Assembly (NCBI RefSeq): GCF_903915725.1
Contig: NZ_CAIWTY010000106.1
Coordinates: 1-64,000, forward strand
From: an uncultured Rhodopila sp.
Lineage (GTDB): Bacteria; Pseudomonadota; Alphaproteobacteria; Acetobacterales; Acetobacteraceae
DNA length: 64,000 bases
Direction: 5' to 3'
The position numbers and the translations under genes are program-made. Of the stretch, positions 25,993 through 34,226 are shown one piece after another (the stretch's first letter is position 1; each line of letters opens with the position of its first letter). Under the pieces are notes generated by a model. That model worked only from the letters and a program-made list of their open reading frames with translations. It was not told the origin of the DNA and did no database searches.

Positions 25993-27435
25993 TTAACCAA
26001 CATCGTCATGCAGAAACCGGTCCACCATCGCATCGGCGACCGCTCGCTCCGCGCGCAACTGATTGGCCTGCCGATTGCGAGCGCCGGAGGTCAGGTAAAA
26101 CCGCTCATACTGCTCGTTGCGGCTTGCCAGCGCCGTGCCGGCGAAGTCCCAGCCCAGCCGGAAAATCCGCGCACGCTGTTCCGCTGTCACGTCCCCTGCC
26201 CCGCGCAAATATTTGTCGATCAGCGGGCGCAGTTGCGCATCGGCGAACTGCGCTGCCGCGGGCGTGCACAGCACGTTATGCGATCCGATCAGGCGAATGA
26301 TTTCGTTAACGCGGGGGAACCAGTACGGCAGGGTAGCGCGCAGCGCGTTCATCGGCCGCTGATCCAGGAACCAGCAGCCGTTGCCGTATTCATATGCCCC
26401 CTGCTCGCCCGCCATAACCGCCGAACGGGTCAGTTCGGCATAGCTCCAGATCTCCCCGAGCATTTGCTGCGTCACCGGATCGTTGGCGTTGATCGCCTCG
26501 GCCATCCGTGTTGCGAGGCCCCAGGCGAACTCCAGCTTGGTCAAGGCGCGGATCATGGTCTGATGCATCGCGTTGCCGCGCCAGCTTGCCGACATCACGC
26601 TGTTGTAGACGGGCAGGTTGCCGTCGATGAACACCCTGTTGCGGGGGACTTCGACATTGTCGAAAATGACGAAGGCGTCCTGCTCGTCGAAACGGCTGGA
26701 GAACGGATGGTCGAACCGGCTGCCCGGCAGCGACACGCTGTCGCGGCAAATAAATTTCAGGCCGGGCGTATCCATACGGATACAGAATGACAGCGCATGG
26801 CGAACGGAGGAATCGGGCATCGGCTGGCTCGGATAGACCGCGAGCTCGTCGGCAAACGGCGCCAGCGTCGCCAGCACCCGCGCGCCACGCACCAGAATGC
26901 CGCCGCCCGTATCTTCGACCTTATGAAGCTGCGTCTCGTCAAAGCCGGTGGGCACATGGCCCTTTGCCTTATCGACGGTGGCGTGGATCAGCGTGTGCGT
27001 CAGACTCAGGTCGTCGCGCGCCAGCCTCTGCTGATAGGCAACGAGATTTTCTGCGCCCTCCTCGTTCCCATTCGCGCCCCACTCATCCGATCGGCCGGCG
27101 AAGCCCGCGAAGGTGACGTTCATATAGTCCGGCGTGCGCCCCATCAGCCCGGCAGAGAACTCCGCCACCCGCCGCAGCGCCCGGTGCCGCCGCAGCAGGT
27201 CATCCCGGGAACGTGGAATCATATGACTGACCGCGATCGTTTCCGCAGTTTCCGGATCGGCCATCAGGCAGTCTTCGGGATGCTCATGATGCAGGTCGAA
27301 CACCTCGGCTATCGCTTCCGCGGCGCCCCGCAAAGCCGGGTGGTCCAGCGGGTCCGCCACCCTGTCGGCACCAAGCCACACGGCGCGTGAGTCCCGCAGT
27401 CCACGCAGGAATTGCGCGCCCGTCCGTGCTGGCAT
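25993..27435 (-). CDS. 4-hydroxyphenylacetate 3-hydroxylase-family (HpaB) oxygenase
   Basis: FADH2-dependent monooxygenase large component of 480 aa, normal family length. The N-terminal domain has RTGAQFLRGLRDSRAVWLG; the middle has the substrate-site loop HLMIPRS-type sequence (VSHMIPRSRDDLL), IHATVDKAKG, the flavin-region motif RFDEQDAFVIFDNVEVPRNR, and a helical C-terminal domain. Relatives hydroxylate phenols (HpaB, PvcC) or act as 4-hydroxybutyryl-CoA dehydratase; the CoA enzyme's Cys/His cluster is not evident, so a hydroxylase is preferred. No flavin reductase (HpaC) is nearby. Confidence 0.87.
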   Translation of the reverse strand: MPARTGAQFLRGLRDSRAVWLGADRVADPLDHPALRGAAEAIAEVFDLHHEHPEDCLMADPETAETIAVSHMIPRSRDDLLRRHRALRRVAEFSAGLMGRTPDYMNVTFAGFAGRSDEWGANGNEEGAENLVAYQQRLARDDLSLTHTLIHATVDKAKGHVPTGFDETQLHKVEDTGGGILVRGARVLATLAPFADELAVYPSQPMPDSSVRHALSFCIRMDTPGLKFICRDSVSLPGSRFDHPFSSRFDEQDAFVIFDNVEVPRNRVFIDGNLPVYNSVMSASWRGNAMHQTMIRALTKLEFAWGLATRMAEAINANDPVTQQMLGEIWSYAELTRSAVMAGEQGAYEYGNGCWFLDQRPMNALRATLPYWFPRVNEIIRLIGSHNVLCTPAAAQFADAQLRPLIDKYLRGAGDVTAEQRARIFRLGWDFAGTALASRNEQYERFYLTSGARNRQANQLRAERAVADAMVDRFLHDDVG

Positions 27436-27527
27436 GGCTCAATCCCCTCCGGTTATTCCGCTCCGCGGGTTACGATTGATGGCGAGATGCATCCGCCGGA
27501 AAGCCAGCCTATGCCAAGTTCGCGGCG

Positions 27528-29165
27528 TTATGCGAGCGGCGGCCGTGCACAACGCCGCATATCCGCTCGGGCCGCAACACCTCCGTGCGTCCGTGGTTCG
27601 TTCGCACCGGAGAGAAGTTGGCGGGTGGTATCGGTCTCGGCCGAACCGGCCACGCTGACCTGGTTGCCGCCATCCTGCTTCGCTTTCGCCAGCGCCGCGG
27701 TTGCCTGGCCGATCAAAGCAGCCTCGCTGCTGCCCGATCCCGGCAGTGCCACCGCCCCTCCGACACTGACCGTCAGGTACTTACCCGACCGGTCGCGGCG
27801 TTGGATGTGCAGCGCTACGACGGCTGAACGAATTTTCTCAGCAACCGTTAGTAGTCCGTCCAATTCCGTTTCCGGCAACAATCCCGCAAAGTCGTCATCG
27901 CCATACCGCGCGACGGCGTCGCCCGGACGCGCGAGCGAATGCCGGACGCATTTGGCGATACGGCACAGCGCCCGGTCGCCTTCAGCTCTGCCGTGCGTCT
28001 GGTTGAACGTCTTGAACAAATCGATATCCAGTAGCAGCACCGCGATTGACGTCTCCGAGCGGATGGCGCGTTGCCACTCATTCGAAAGCCTGGCTTCGAA
28101 GGTTCGCCGCAAATCCAGCCTGGTCAGAATGTCGGTATCGGTGAACACCGAGATTCGCCCGGCCGCCTCCATGAAAGCGGTTTCGGAAGCCGTGCGACGC
28201 CGAATTTCCCGCTCGAACAGCAGGCACAGGCTGATCGTTGCACCGCACAGAGCGATTAATAGCGCGCCGACACCGGCGGTCTTCGGCCACCACGTCGCGT
28301 TGATGTCGTCCACGGCGAGGCCGATGGTCAGGATCAGCGGCAGGTTGTCGATATGCCGGAAGGTAATCAGGCGTTCGACCCCGTCAAGGCTTCCGGCACC
28401 GACGAAATGTCCCGATTGTGCTTTGGCGAATGCTTCGAACGCCGGCCGATTGTCCAGGATGCGATCGAAATCGCCGTCCCGGGAGGGCCGCCGCATGATC
28501 AGGCGGCCGTCGGTGCGAAACAGCGCAACCGATCCCTTGCGGCCAAGGTCGAGGGCGGCGAATCGGTCCTGGAAATAGGACAGCCGCAGGGTCCCGACGA
28601 CAACGCCCTGGAACTGTCCACCGGACGTATTGATCCGCCGGCTGATCGCGATGCTGGCATCGCCTTCCCGCATCCGGCTATGGAACGGGCGGCTGACGAA
28701 CAAACCCGCGTCGGGCCGATCCCGGTGAACCAGGAAGTAATCCCTGTCGGCAAAATTCATCGTGTGGGGTACAATCGAAGTGGAATCGGCGATGATCGTG
28801 GCGCCCGCGTCCAGCACCAGCAGGGAGCCAAGATATTCGGCACTGATCGCCCGGTCGAAAATCGCCATCTGGCGGATCTCCGGGCTGACACGATCGATGC
28901 CGGGCAGCCGGAGCGCATCGGCGGCGCCCTGAAGCGACAGATCATAACTCGAGATGTTACGGGCAATGTCGCGCTCCAACGCCAGCGCAAGGTTGGCCGA
29001 GGACAGTTGGGCCTGCCGCCAGGCATCATCTCGCGCCTGAAGCAGGATCATGACACCGACAGCCAACATACCGAAGACGACCGCCATGCCGACTGCGCTC
29101 AGCCACCTGACGGACTGTTTCGGCTCGCTGGCCGGGTGCCTCAACTGACTGGCGTTCGCACTCAT
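27528..29165 (-). CDS. Membrane GGDEF protein with degenerate signature and Cache sensor
   Basis: Protein of about 545 aa from MSANAS (ATG 29165; an upstream ATG at 29240 is possible). Two transmembrane helices (about 20-43 and 296-316) flank a periplasmic dCache-type sensor (YDLSLQGAADALRLPG...FADRDYFLVHRD). The cytosolic GGDEF domain is clearly related (LDIDLFKTFNQ, EGDRALCRIAK, YLTVSVGGAV), but the signature is GDDDF (residues 422-426) instead of GGDEF/GGEEF. The LTGLxNRR motif reads LTRLDLRR, and the ND of FKxxND is NQ. These changes make cyclase activity doubtful; it may be a c-di-GMP or GTP sensor. No EAL domain is present. Confidence 0.85.
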   Translation of the reverse strand: MSANASQLRHPASEPKQSVRWLSAVGMAVVFGMLAVGVMILLQARDDAWRQAQLSSANLALALERDIARNISSYDLSLQGAADALRLPGIDRVSPEIRQMAIFDRAISAEYLGSLLVLDAGATIIADSTSIVPHTMNFADRDYFLVHRDRPDAGLFVSRPFHSRMREGDASIAISRRINTSGGQFQGVVVGTLRLSYFQDRFAALDLGRKGSVALFRTDGRLIMRRPSRDGDFDRILDNRPAFEAFAKAQSGHFVGAGSLDGVERLITFRHIDNLPLILTIGLAVDDINATWWPKTAGVGALLIALCGATISLCLLFEREIRRRTASETAFMEAAGRISVFTDTDILTRLDLRRTFEARLSNEWQRAIRSETSIAVLLLDIDLFKTFNQTHGRAEGDRALCRIAKCVRHSLARPGDAVARYGDDDFAGLLPETELDGLLTVAEKIRSAVVALHIQRRDRSGKYLTVSVGGAVALPGSGSSEAALIGQATAALAKAKQDGGNQVSVAGSAETDTTRQLLSGANEPRTHGGVAARADMRRCARPPLA

Positions 29166-29500
29166 TTCATTGCGCCCTCCAGATCGGCAGCGTGACGCTA
29201 AGACGAACTGGTTTTTAGCACGTTGTTGTTGTGTATTCAATGGCTCGCCGCCATTACAAAAACCATTGAAAAAAGCCGAGACAGCGCCAACTTACGCGCA
29301 TCGCCACGTTACATGATCAATATATCGCCGTTAGGTTTTTTTTGATACAAAGCACCCCGCCGCAGCGGCAGTGATTTTCCCACAGGGCACCTCGTCATGC
29401 CGACCGAGGCCGCACTCCATGCCTTTCGCCGCGTCACGCACCGCCAGGCGTGAATCGTCTACCCTCGCGGACCATGACGGTGAGCGGCTAACGAGCCTGT
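29166..29500. other. A/T-rich upstream region with a family A repeat
   Basis: About 335 bp without a gene. The right side of the GGDEF gene is A/T-rich (TTTTTT run near 29337), consistent with its promoter and with transcript ends. Repeat A copy 5 occupies 29393-29479. Confidence 0.5.
29393..29479. repeat. Repeat family A, copy 5 (diverged)
   Basis: Outer ends CGTCATGC and CCATGACG with a diverged interior (CTCCATGCCTTTCG and CCAGGCGTGAATCG). It lies 20 bp after the hydantoinase gene stop. Confidence 0.6.
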
Positions 29501-32500
29501 TCAGCTCGCGCCGTAGCCGCCGCCGCCCGGCGTTTCAATGACGAACGCGTCGCCCGCGGCCAGTTCCGCCTGATCCGTCCCGGTCAGCGTCTCGCGCCCG
29601 CCATCCACCCGTTCCACCCATTGCCGCCCGGACGAGCCATCCGCTCCGCCGTCCAGGCCGAACGGCGCGACGGTGCGGCGGGAGGAGACAATCACCGCGG
29701 TCATCGGCTCCAGGAACCGTATCCGGCGCTCCGCGCCGTCGCCGCCGTGCCACTTGCCCGCCCCGCCGGAACCGCGGCGGATGGCGAACCGTTCCAGCCG
29801 CACCGGGTAGCGCAACTCAAGCACTTCGGGATCGGTCATCCGCGTGTTGGTCATATGCGAATGGATCGCCGAGGTCCCGCCGAACCCCGGTCCCGCGCCG
29901 GTGCCGCCACAGATCGTTTCATAGTATTGGCGCGTGGCATCGCCGAACAGGAAGTTGTTCATCGTCGCCTGCGAGCAGGCGATCACCCCGAGCGCCCCGA
30001 AAAGCGCGTTGCAGGTCGCCTGTGAGACCTCCGTATTGCCGGCCACCACCGCCGCGCCCGGCTGCGGCGAGAGGAACGTTCCAGGGGGGATGATCAGCTT
30101 CAGCGGCTTCATGCAGCCGTCGTTCAGCGGGATGTCGTCGCCGACGAGGCAACGGAACACATACAGCACCGCCGCACGGGTCACCGCGGGCGGCGAGTTG
30201 AAATTGCCCTCGTTCTGCGCACCGGTCCCGGTGAAGTCGATGGTGGCGCTGCGCGATGCCGGGTCGATGCTGACGGAAACCACAAGCCGCCGCCCATTGT
30301 CCATCTGATAGTCGAAACGACCGGAGCCGAGGCGGTCGATCACGCGCCGAACCGATTCCTCGGCGTTGTCCATGACGTGGCGCATATACGCGCTGACCAC
30401 CGGCCAGCCGTATTGCGACACCACGCGCCGCAGTTCCTGCACGCCCTTCTCGTTGGCTGCAACCTGCGCCTTGATGTCGGCCACGTTGACGTCCGGGCTG
30501 CGCGCCGGATAGCGGGCGGAGGCGAGCAGCGCCCGAAATTCGGTCTCGCGGAAATCGCCGCCATCGACCAGCAGGAAATCGTCGATGACGACGCCTTCCT
30601 CCTCCAACGTGCGCGACTCCGGCGGCGTCGACCCCGGGGTAATCCCGCCGATATCGGCGTGGTGCCCGCGGTTGCCGACGAAGAAGAGAATTTTCGCTCC
30701 GGCCTCGTCGAACACCGGGGTGATCACGGTGACATCCGGCAGATGCGTGCCGCCGTTGAACGGATTGTTCAGCGCCACGACATCGCCCGGCTTCAGCGTG
30801 CTGCTTCGGTGAGCCAGCACGGTGCGCACGCTTTCGCCCATTGCGCCCAGGTGCACCGGCACGTGCGGCGCGTTCGCCACCAGGCCGCCATCCGCATCGA
30901 AGATGGCGCAGGAGAAATCCAGACGTTCCTTGATGTTTACGCTCATCGACGTGTTCTGCAGCACCGCGCCGGTCTGTTCCGCCACGTTCATGAACAGGTT
31001 GTTGAACAGCTCCAGCAGCACCGGATCGGGGCGGCCGCTGCCGGCAGGCACCCGCGTCGCCAGAATTTCAGTACGGCGCAGGATCATATGGTTCAGATGG
31101 GTAACTTCGGCCGTCCAACCCGGCTCGATCACCGTCGTCGCATTGGCCTCGCGAATCAACGCGGGCCCGGCGATGCGGTCGCCGGCCAGCAGCGACGTCC
31201 GTTCCAGCACCGGCGCCTCGACCGCCTCGCCGCCGGTGAAGATCTCAACGCGGTCGATAATCTCGGGCTCGCCGCTGTCGCGCGCCGGCAGTTCCGCCTC
31301 GGCGGCGACCGTCCCCGGCAGAGTCGCCTCGGCGGCGACGGTCTCCGCCACCACGGGACGTTCCGGGGTGGCGAAGCCGAAGCGGGCGCGGTGGGCCGCG
31401 GTGAAATCAGCCAGGATTTCTTCCAATGCCCCCAGCTTCACGATCAGCGCGGCTTCGGTGCCGGCGTAGCGCAGATGCAGCGACCGCGCGGTCTGCACGT
31501 CGCCGGGGTGCGCGCCCTGAGCCTCCAGCGCCGCGACCGCGTCGGTGGCCAACTTGTCGGCCAGGTCCTCAAGCTGAGGCAACGTCTCCGCCGAAAGCGG
31601 CACTTCCACCGCCTGCTCCTTCATCGCCGTCTGGTCCGCCAGGCCCATGCCGTAGGCCGACAGCACGCCGGCATACGGATGGATGAACACCGTCTCCATC
31701 CCCAGCGCATCGGCCACCAGGCAGGCGTGTTGCCCCCCTGCCCCGCCGAAGCACTGCAGAGCGAAGCGGCTGACATCGTGCCCCTTCTGCACCGAGACCT
31801 GCTTGATCGCGTTCGCCATGTTGGCGACGGCAATCTGCAGAAAGCCCTCCGCCACCTGAAGCGGCGTCCTGTCCCCGCCGATGCCGCGCGCCAGTTCCGC
31901 GAACTTCGCCGTCACCGCGTCGGGGTCGAGCGGCTGGTCGCCGCGCGGACCGAATATCGGCGGGAAATGCGCCGCCTGGATCTTGCCGACACAGACATTC
32001 GCATCCGTCACCGTCAGCGGCCCGCCCCGCCGGTAGCACGCCGGCCCGGGATCCGCGCCCGCACTGTCCGGCCCCACCCGCATGCGCGCGCCGTCGAAGT
32101 GAAGGATCGAGCCGCCGCCCGCTGCCACCGTGTTGATCGCCATCATCGGCGCCCGCATCCGCACGCCGGCGACCGCCGTCTCGAACGCCCGCTCAAACCC
32201 GCCGGCATACAGGGCCACGTCGGTGGAGGTGCCCCCCATGTCGAAGCCGATGATGCGGTCGATGCCCGCCATACCCGCGGTGCGGGCGGCGCCGACGATG
32301 CCGCCGGCCGGGCCGGAGAGGATGGCGTCCTTGCCCTGGAAGCTGCCCGCCTCGGTCAGGCCGCCATTCGACTGCATGAAATACAGCCGCGTGCCGCTGA
32401 GCTCTGACGCCACCTGCCCGACATAGCGGCGCAGTATCGGCGACAGATACGCGTCCACCACGGTGGTGTCGCCGCGCGGCACCAGCCGCAGCAGCGGGCT

Positions 32501-33079
32501 GACGGCGTGGCTGGCGGAAACCTGTGTGAACCCGGCTTCGGCCGCCAGTTCGGCCAGGCGCCGTTCGTGCGCCGGATATTTCCAGGCGTGCATCAGGGTG
32601 ATCGCGCAGGCCTTGATGCCGGCGGCGCGGGCATCGGCCAGAACGGCGCGGGCCGCGTCCTCGTCCAGCGGTTCGACCTCGGCGCCATCCACGCCGACAC
32701 GGCCACCGATCTCGGCGACATGCTCGTAGAGCATGGTGGGGAGGCTGATTGAGAGGTCGAACAGCCGCGGTCGCGCCTGGTTGCCGATGCGCAGCGCATC
32801 CGCAAAACCGCGGTTGACCAGCAGCAACACCCGGTCGCCCTTGCGTTCGAGCAGGGCGTTGGTGGCGACGGTGGTGCCCATCTTCACCGCGTCAATCAGA
32901 CCGGACGGGATCGGCGCGCCAGCCTCAATGCCCAGGATCGAACGGATGCCGGCGATGGCTGCGTCCTGGTAGCGTTCCGGGTTCTCCGACAGCAGCTTAT
33001 GGGTGGAGAGTTTGCCGTCCGGATTACGTGCGACGATATCCGTGAAAGTGCCGCCGCGGTCGATCCAGAATTGCCACAT
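29501..33079 (-). CDS. Fused hydantoinase/5-oxoprolinase (HyuA-HyuB)
   Basis: ATP-dependent amidase of about 1192 aa joining both hydantoinase subunits in one chain. The HyuA half (about 1-690) opens with [19 protein letters not shown] and has [17 protein letters not shown] and the sugar-kinase-like [14 protein letters not shown]. The HyuB half (about 700-1190) starts at [20 protein letters not shown] and has [28 protein letters not shown] and [12 protein letters not shown]. Fusion matches 5-oxoprolinases and some N-methylhydantoinases; which ring is opened cannot be read. I use [10 protein letters not shown] (33079), since the nine residues before it are not conserved. Confidence 0.92.
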   Translation of the reverse strand: MWQFWIDRGGTFTDIVARNPDGKLSTHKLLSENPERYQDAAIAGIRSILGIEAGAPIPSGLIDAVKMGTTVATNALLERKGDRVLLLVNRGFADALRIGNQARPRLFDLSISLPTMLYEHVAEIGGRVGVDGAEVEPLDEDAARAVLADARAAGIKACAITLMHAWKYPAHERRLAELAAEAGFTQVSASHAVSPLLRLVPRGDTTVVDAYLSPILRRYVGQVASELSGTRLYFMQSNGGLTEAGSFQGKDAILSGPAGGIVGAARTAGMAGIDRIIGFDMGGTSTDVALYAGGFERAFETAVAGVRMRAPMMAINTVAAGGGSILHFDGARMRVGPDSAGADPGPACYRRGGPLTVTDANVCVGKIQAAHFPPIFGPRGDQPLDPDAVTAKFAELARGIGGDRTPLQVAEGFLQIAVANMANAIKQVSVQKGHDVSRFALQCFGGAGGQHACLVADALGMETVFIHPYAGVLSAYGMGLADQTAMKEQAVEVPLSAETLPQLEDLADKLATDAVAALEAQGAHPGDVQTARSLHLRYAGTEAALIVKLGALEEILADFTAAHRARFGFATPERPVVAETVAAEATLPGTVAAEAELPARDSGEPEIIDRVEIFTGGEAVEAPVLERTSLLAGDRIAGPALIREANATTVIEPGWTAEVTHLNHMILRRTEILATRVPAGSGRPDPVLLELFNNLFMNVAEQTGAVLQNTSMSVNIKERLDFSCAIFDADGGLVANAPHVPVHLGAMGESVRTVLAHRSSTLKPGDVVALNNPFNGGTHLPDVTVITPVFDEAGAKILFFVGNRGHHADIGGITPGSTPPESRTLEEEGVVIDDFLLVDGGDFRETEFRALLASARYPARSPDVNVADIKAQVAANEKGVQELRRVVSQYGWPVVSAYMRHVMDNAEESVRRVIDRLGSGRFDYQMDNGRRLVVSVSIDPASRSATIDFTGTGAQNEGNFNSPPAVTRAAVLYVFRCLVGDDIPLNDGCMKPLKLIIPPGTFLSPQPGAAVVAGNTEVSQATCNALFGALGVIACSQATMNNFLFGDATRQYYETICGGTGAGPGFGGTSAIHSHMTNTRMTDPEVLELRYPVRLERFAIRRGSGGAGKWHGGDGAERRIRFLEPMTAVIVSSRRTVAPFGLDGGADGSSGRQWVERVDGGRETLTGTDQAELAAGDAFVIETPGGGGYGAS

Positions 33080-33187
33080 GAGGGAGCCCCTGCCGTTTGT
33101 GCGCATACTCTATCAGGGCAGACCCCGGGGGGCGTGGGCAAGCCCCCGTAGGCTTTGTGCCGGCGCCGCGAAAGGCGCGCTTTCCCT

Positions 33188-33295
33188 CGTCATGCCGACA
33201 GAGCATGCCGCGGCGAACGCCGGGGGGCGGAATCCTCGCCTTCGCCTCAACCGGCACGGCAAGGCGTGGATGGCGCGCCTGCGCGCACCATGACG
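33188..33295. repeat. Repeat family A, copy 6
   Basis: Outer ends CGTCATGCC and CCATGACG. The right half keeps AAGGCGTGGATGG and the hairpin GCGCGCCTGCGCGC; the left half is diverged or rearranged. It sits in the gap between the PEP-mutase-fold gene and the hydantoinase gene, both read leftward. Confidence 0.65.
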
Positions 33296-33328
33296 ATTGG
33301 GCGGCAGGCCGGTTCGCCAACCAGCCGC

Positions 33329-34192
33329 TCATTCCGAAACGATGAACCGCTTCGCCTGCGCGTCGTACTCCGCCCAGCCCAATGCCGCACGCAGCTCCGC
33401 CGGTGGCAACGCGCTGGCAGCCTCCGCCTCTCCCGCGGCCAGGGCCGCCAGTCCGGCTTTCATTCCGGCCGCGGCGGGCGACAGCATGCCGGTGGGATAG
33501 GTGCCGATCTTGAAACCGAGTGCAGCGGCCTGGCTTTGCGACGGGGTCGCTCGCGGCGAGCCGGGAGACAGCACGGCAAAGGACGGACGGCCGCCGGCAG
33601 CGGCGACGGCGCGGCGGATTTCCTCGTCGTCGGCGGGAGAATCCAGGAACAGGATGTCGGCGCCTTCTTCAACGTACATTTCGATCCGCGCTACCGCCTC
33701 ATCGATGCCTCGCGTAGGCCGGCAATCGGTGCGCGCCAGCACCAGGATGCCGGATTCCGTCGCGGCTTCCACCGCCGCGCGGATCTTCATCCGGGCTTCT
33801 TCACGCGGCAGGCAGGCTTTTCCTGCGGCGGTCAGTGCGCGCGGTGTGATCTTGTCCTCGATCAGGATCGCCGCCGCGCCCGCCCGTCCGTAGGCGCGGA
33901 CCGTGCGTTGCACGTTCATGGCGTTGCCGTAACCGTGGTCGCCGTCGGCCAGGATCAAGATTTCCGGCGCCGCGCCGCGGACCATGTTGAACGAATCGAA
34001 CATTTCAGCGAACGAGATCAGGTCGAGGTCGGGACCGCCCAGCCGGCTTGCTGCGACGCAGGAGCCGGACAGGAACGCGGTTTTGAAGCCGGCGGACGCG
34101 GCAAGCCTTGCGGACAGGCCGTCCCACACGGCCGGCATCACGATAAGGCCCGGTTCGGCCAATAAGGCGCGCAGGCGATCGGGTGGGTTCAT
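33329..34192 (-). CDS. Isocitrate lyase/PEP mutase superfamily protein
   Basis: Protein of 287 aa with the TIM-barrel PEP mutase/isocitrate lyase fold. The opening MPAVWDGLSARLAASAGF, the metal-binding acid segment LADGDHGYGNAMNV and the LIEDKITP strand are typical, as is LVLARTDCRP. The lyase loop motif KKCGH/KRCGH is missing: the corresponding region is LTAAGKACLPREE. That argues against isocitrate or methylisocitrate lyase and fits the oxaloacetate decarboxylase-like or phosphonopyruvate-type subgroups. It lies 34 bp after the molybdenum hydroxylase gene on the same strand. Confidence 0.82.
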   Translation of the reverse strand: MNPPDRLRALLAEPGLIVMPAVWDGLSARLAASAGFKTAFLSGSCVAASRLGGPDLDLISFAEMFDSFNMVRGAAPEILILADGDHGYGNAMNVQRTVRAYGRAGAAAILIEDKITPRALTAAGKACLPREEARMKIRAAVEAATESGILVLARTDCRPTRGIDEAVARIEMYVEEGADILFLDSPADDEEIRRAVAAAGGRPSFAVLSPGSPRATPSQSQAAALGFKIGTYPTGMLSPAAAGMKAGLAALAAGEAEAASALPPAELRAALGWAEYDAQAKRFIVSE

Positions 34193-34226
34193 GTCGTTTC
34201 CTCCATTACCAAGCTGGGGTATCGCC

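Noticed and set aside
25494-26033. 180-codon frame on the minus strand
   Set aside because: Cys/Trp/Arg-rich with no family; it overlaps the better supported lipoprotein frame.
30377-32407. 676-codon open frame on the plus strand
   Set aside because: Antisense to the fused hydantoinase; composition is that of a shadow frame.
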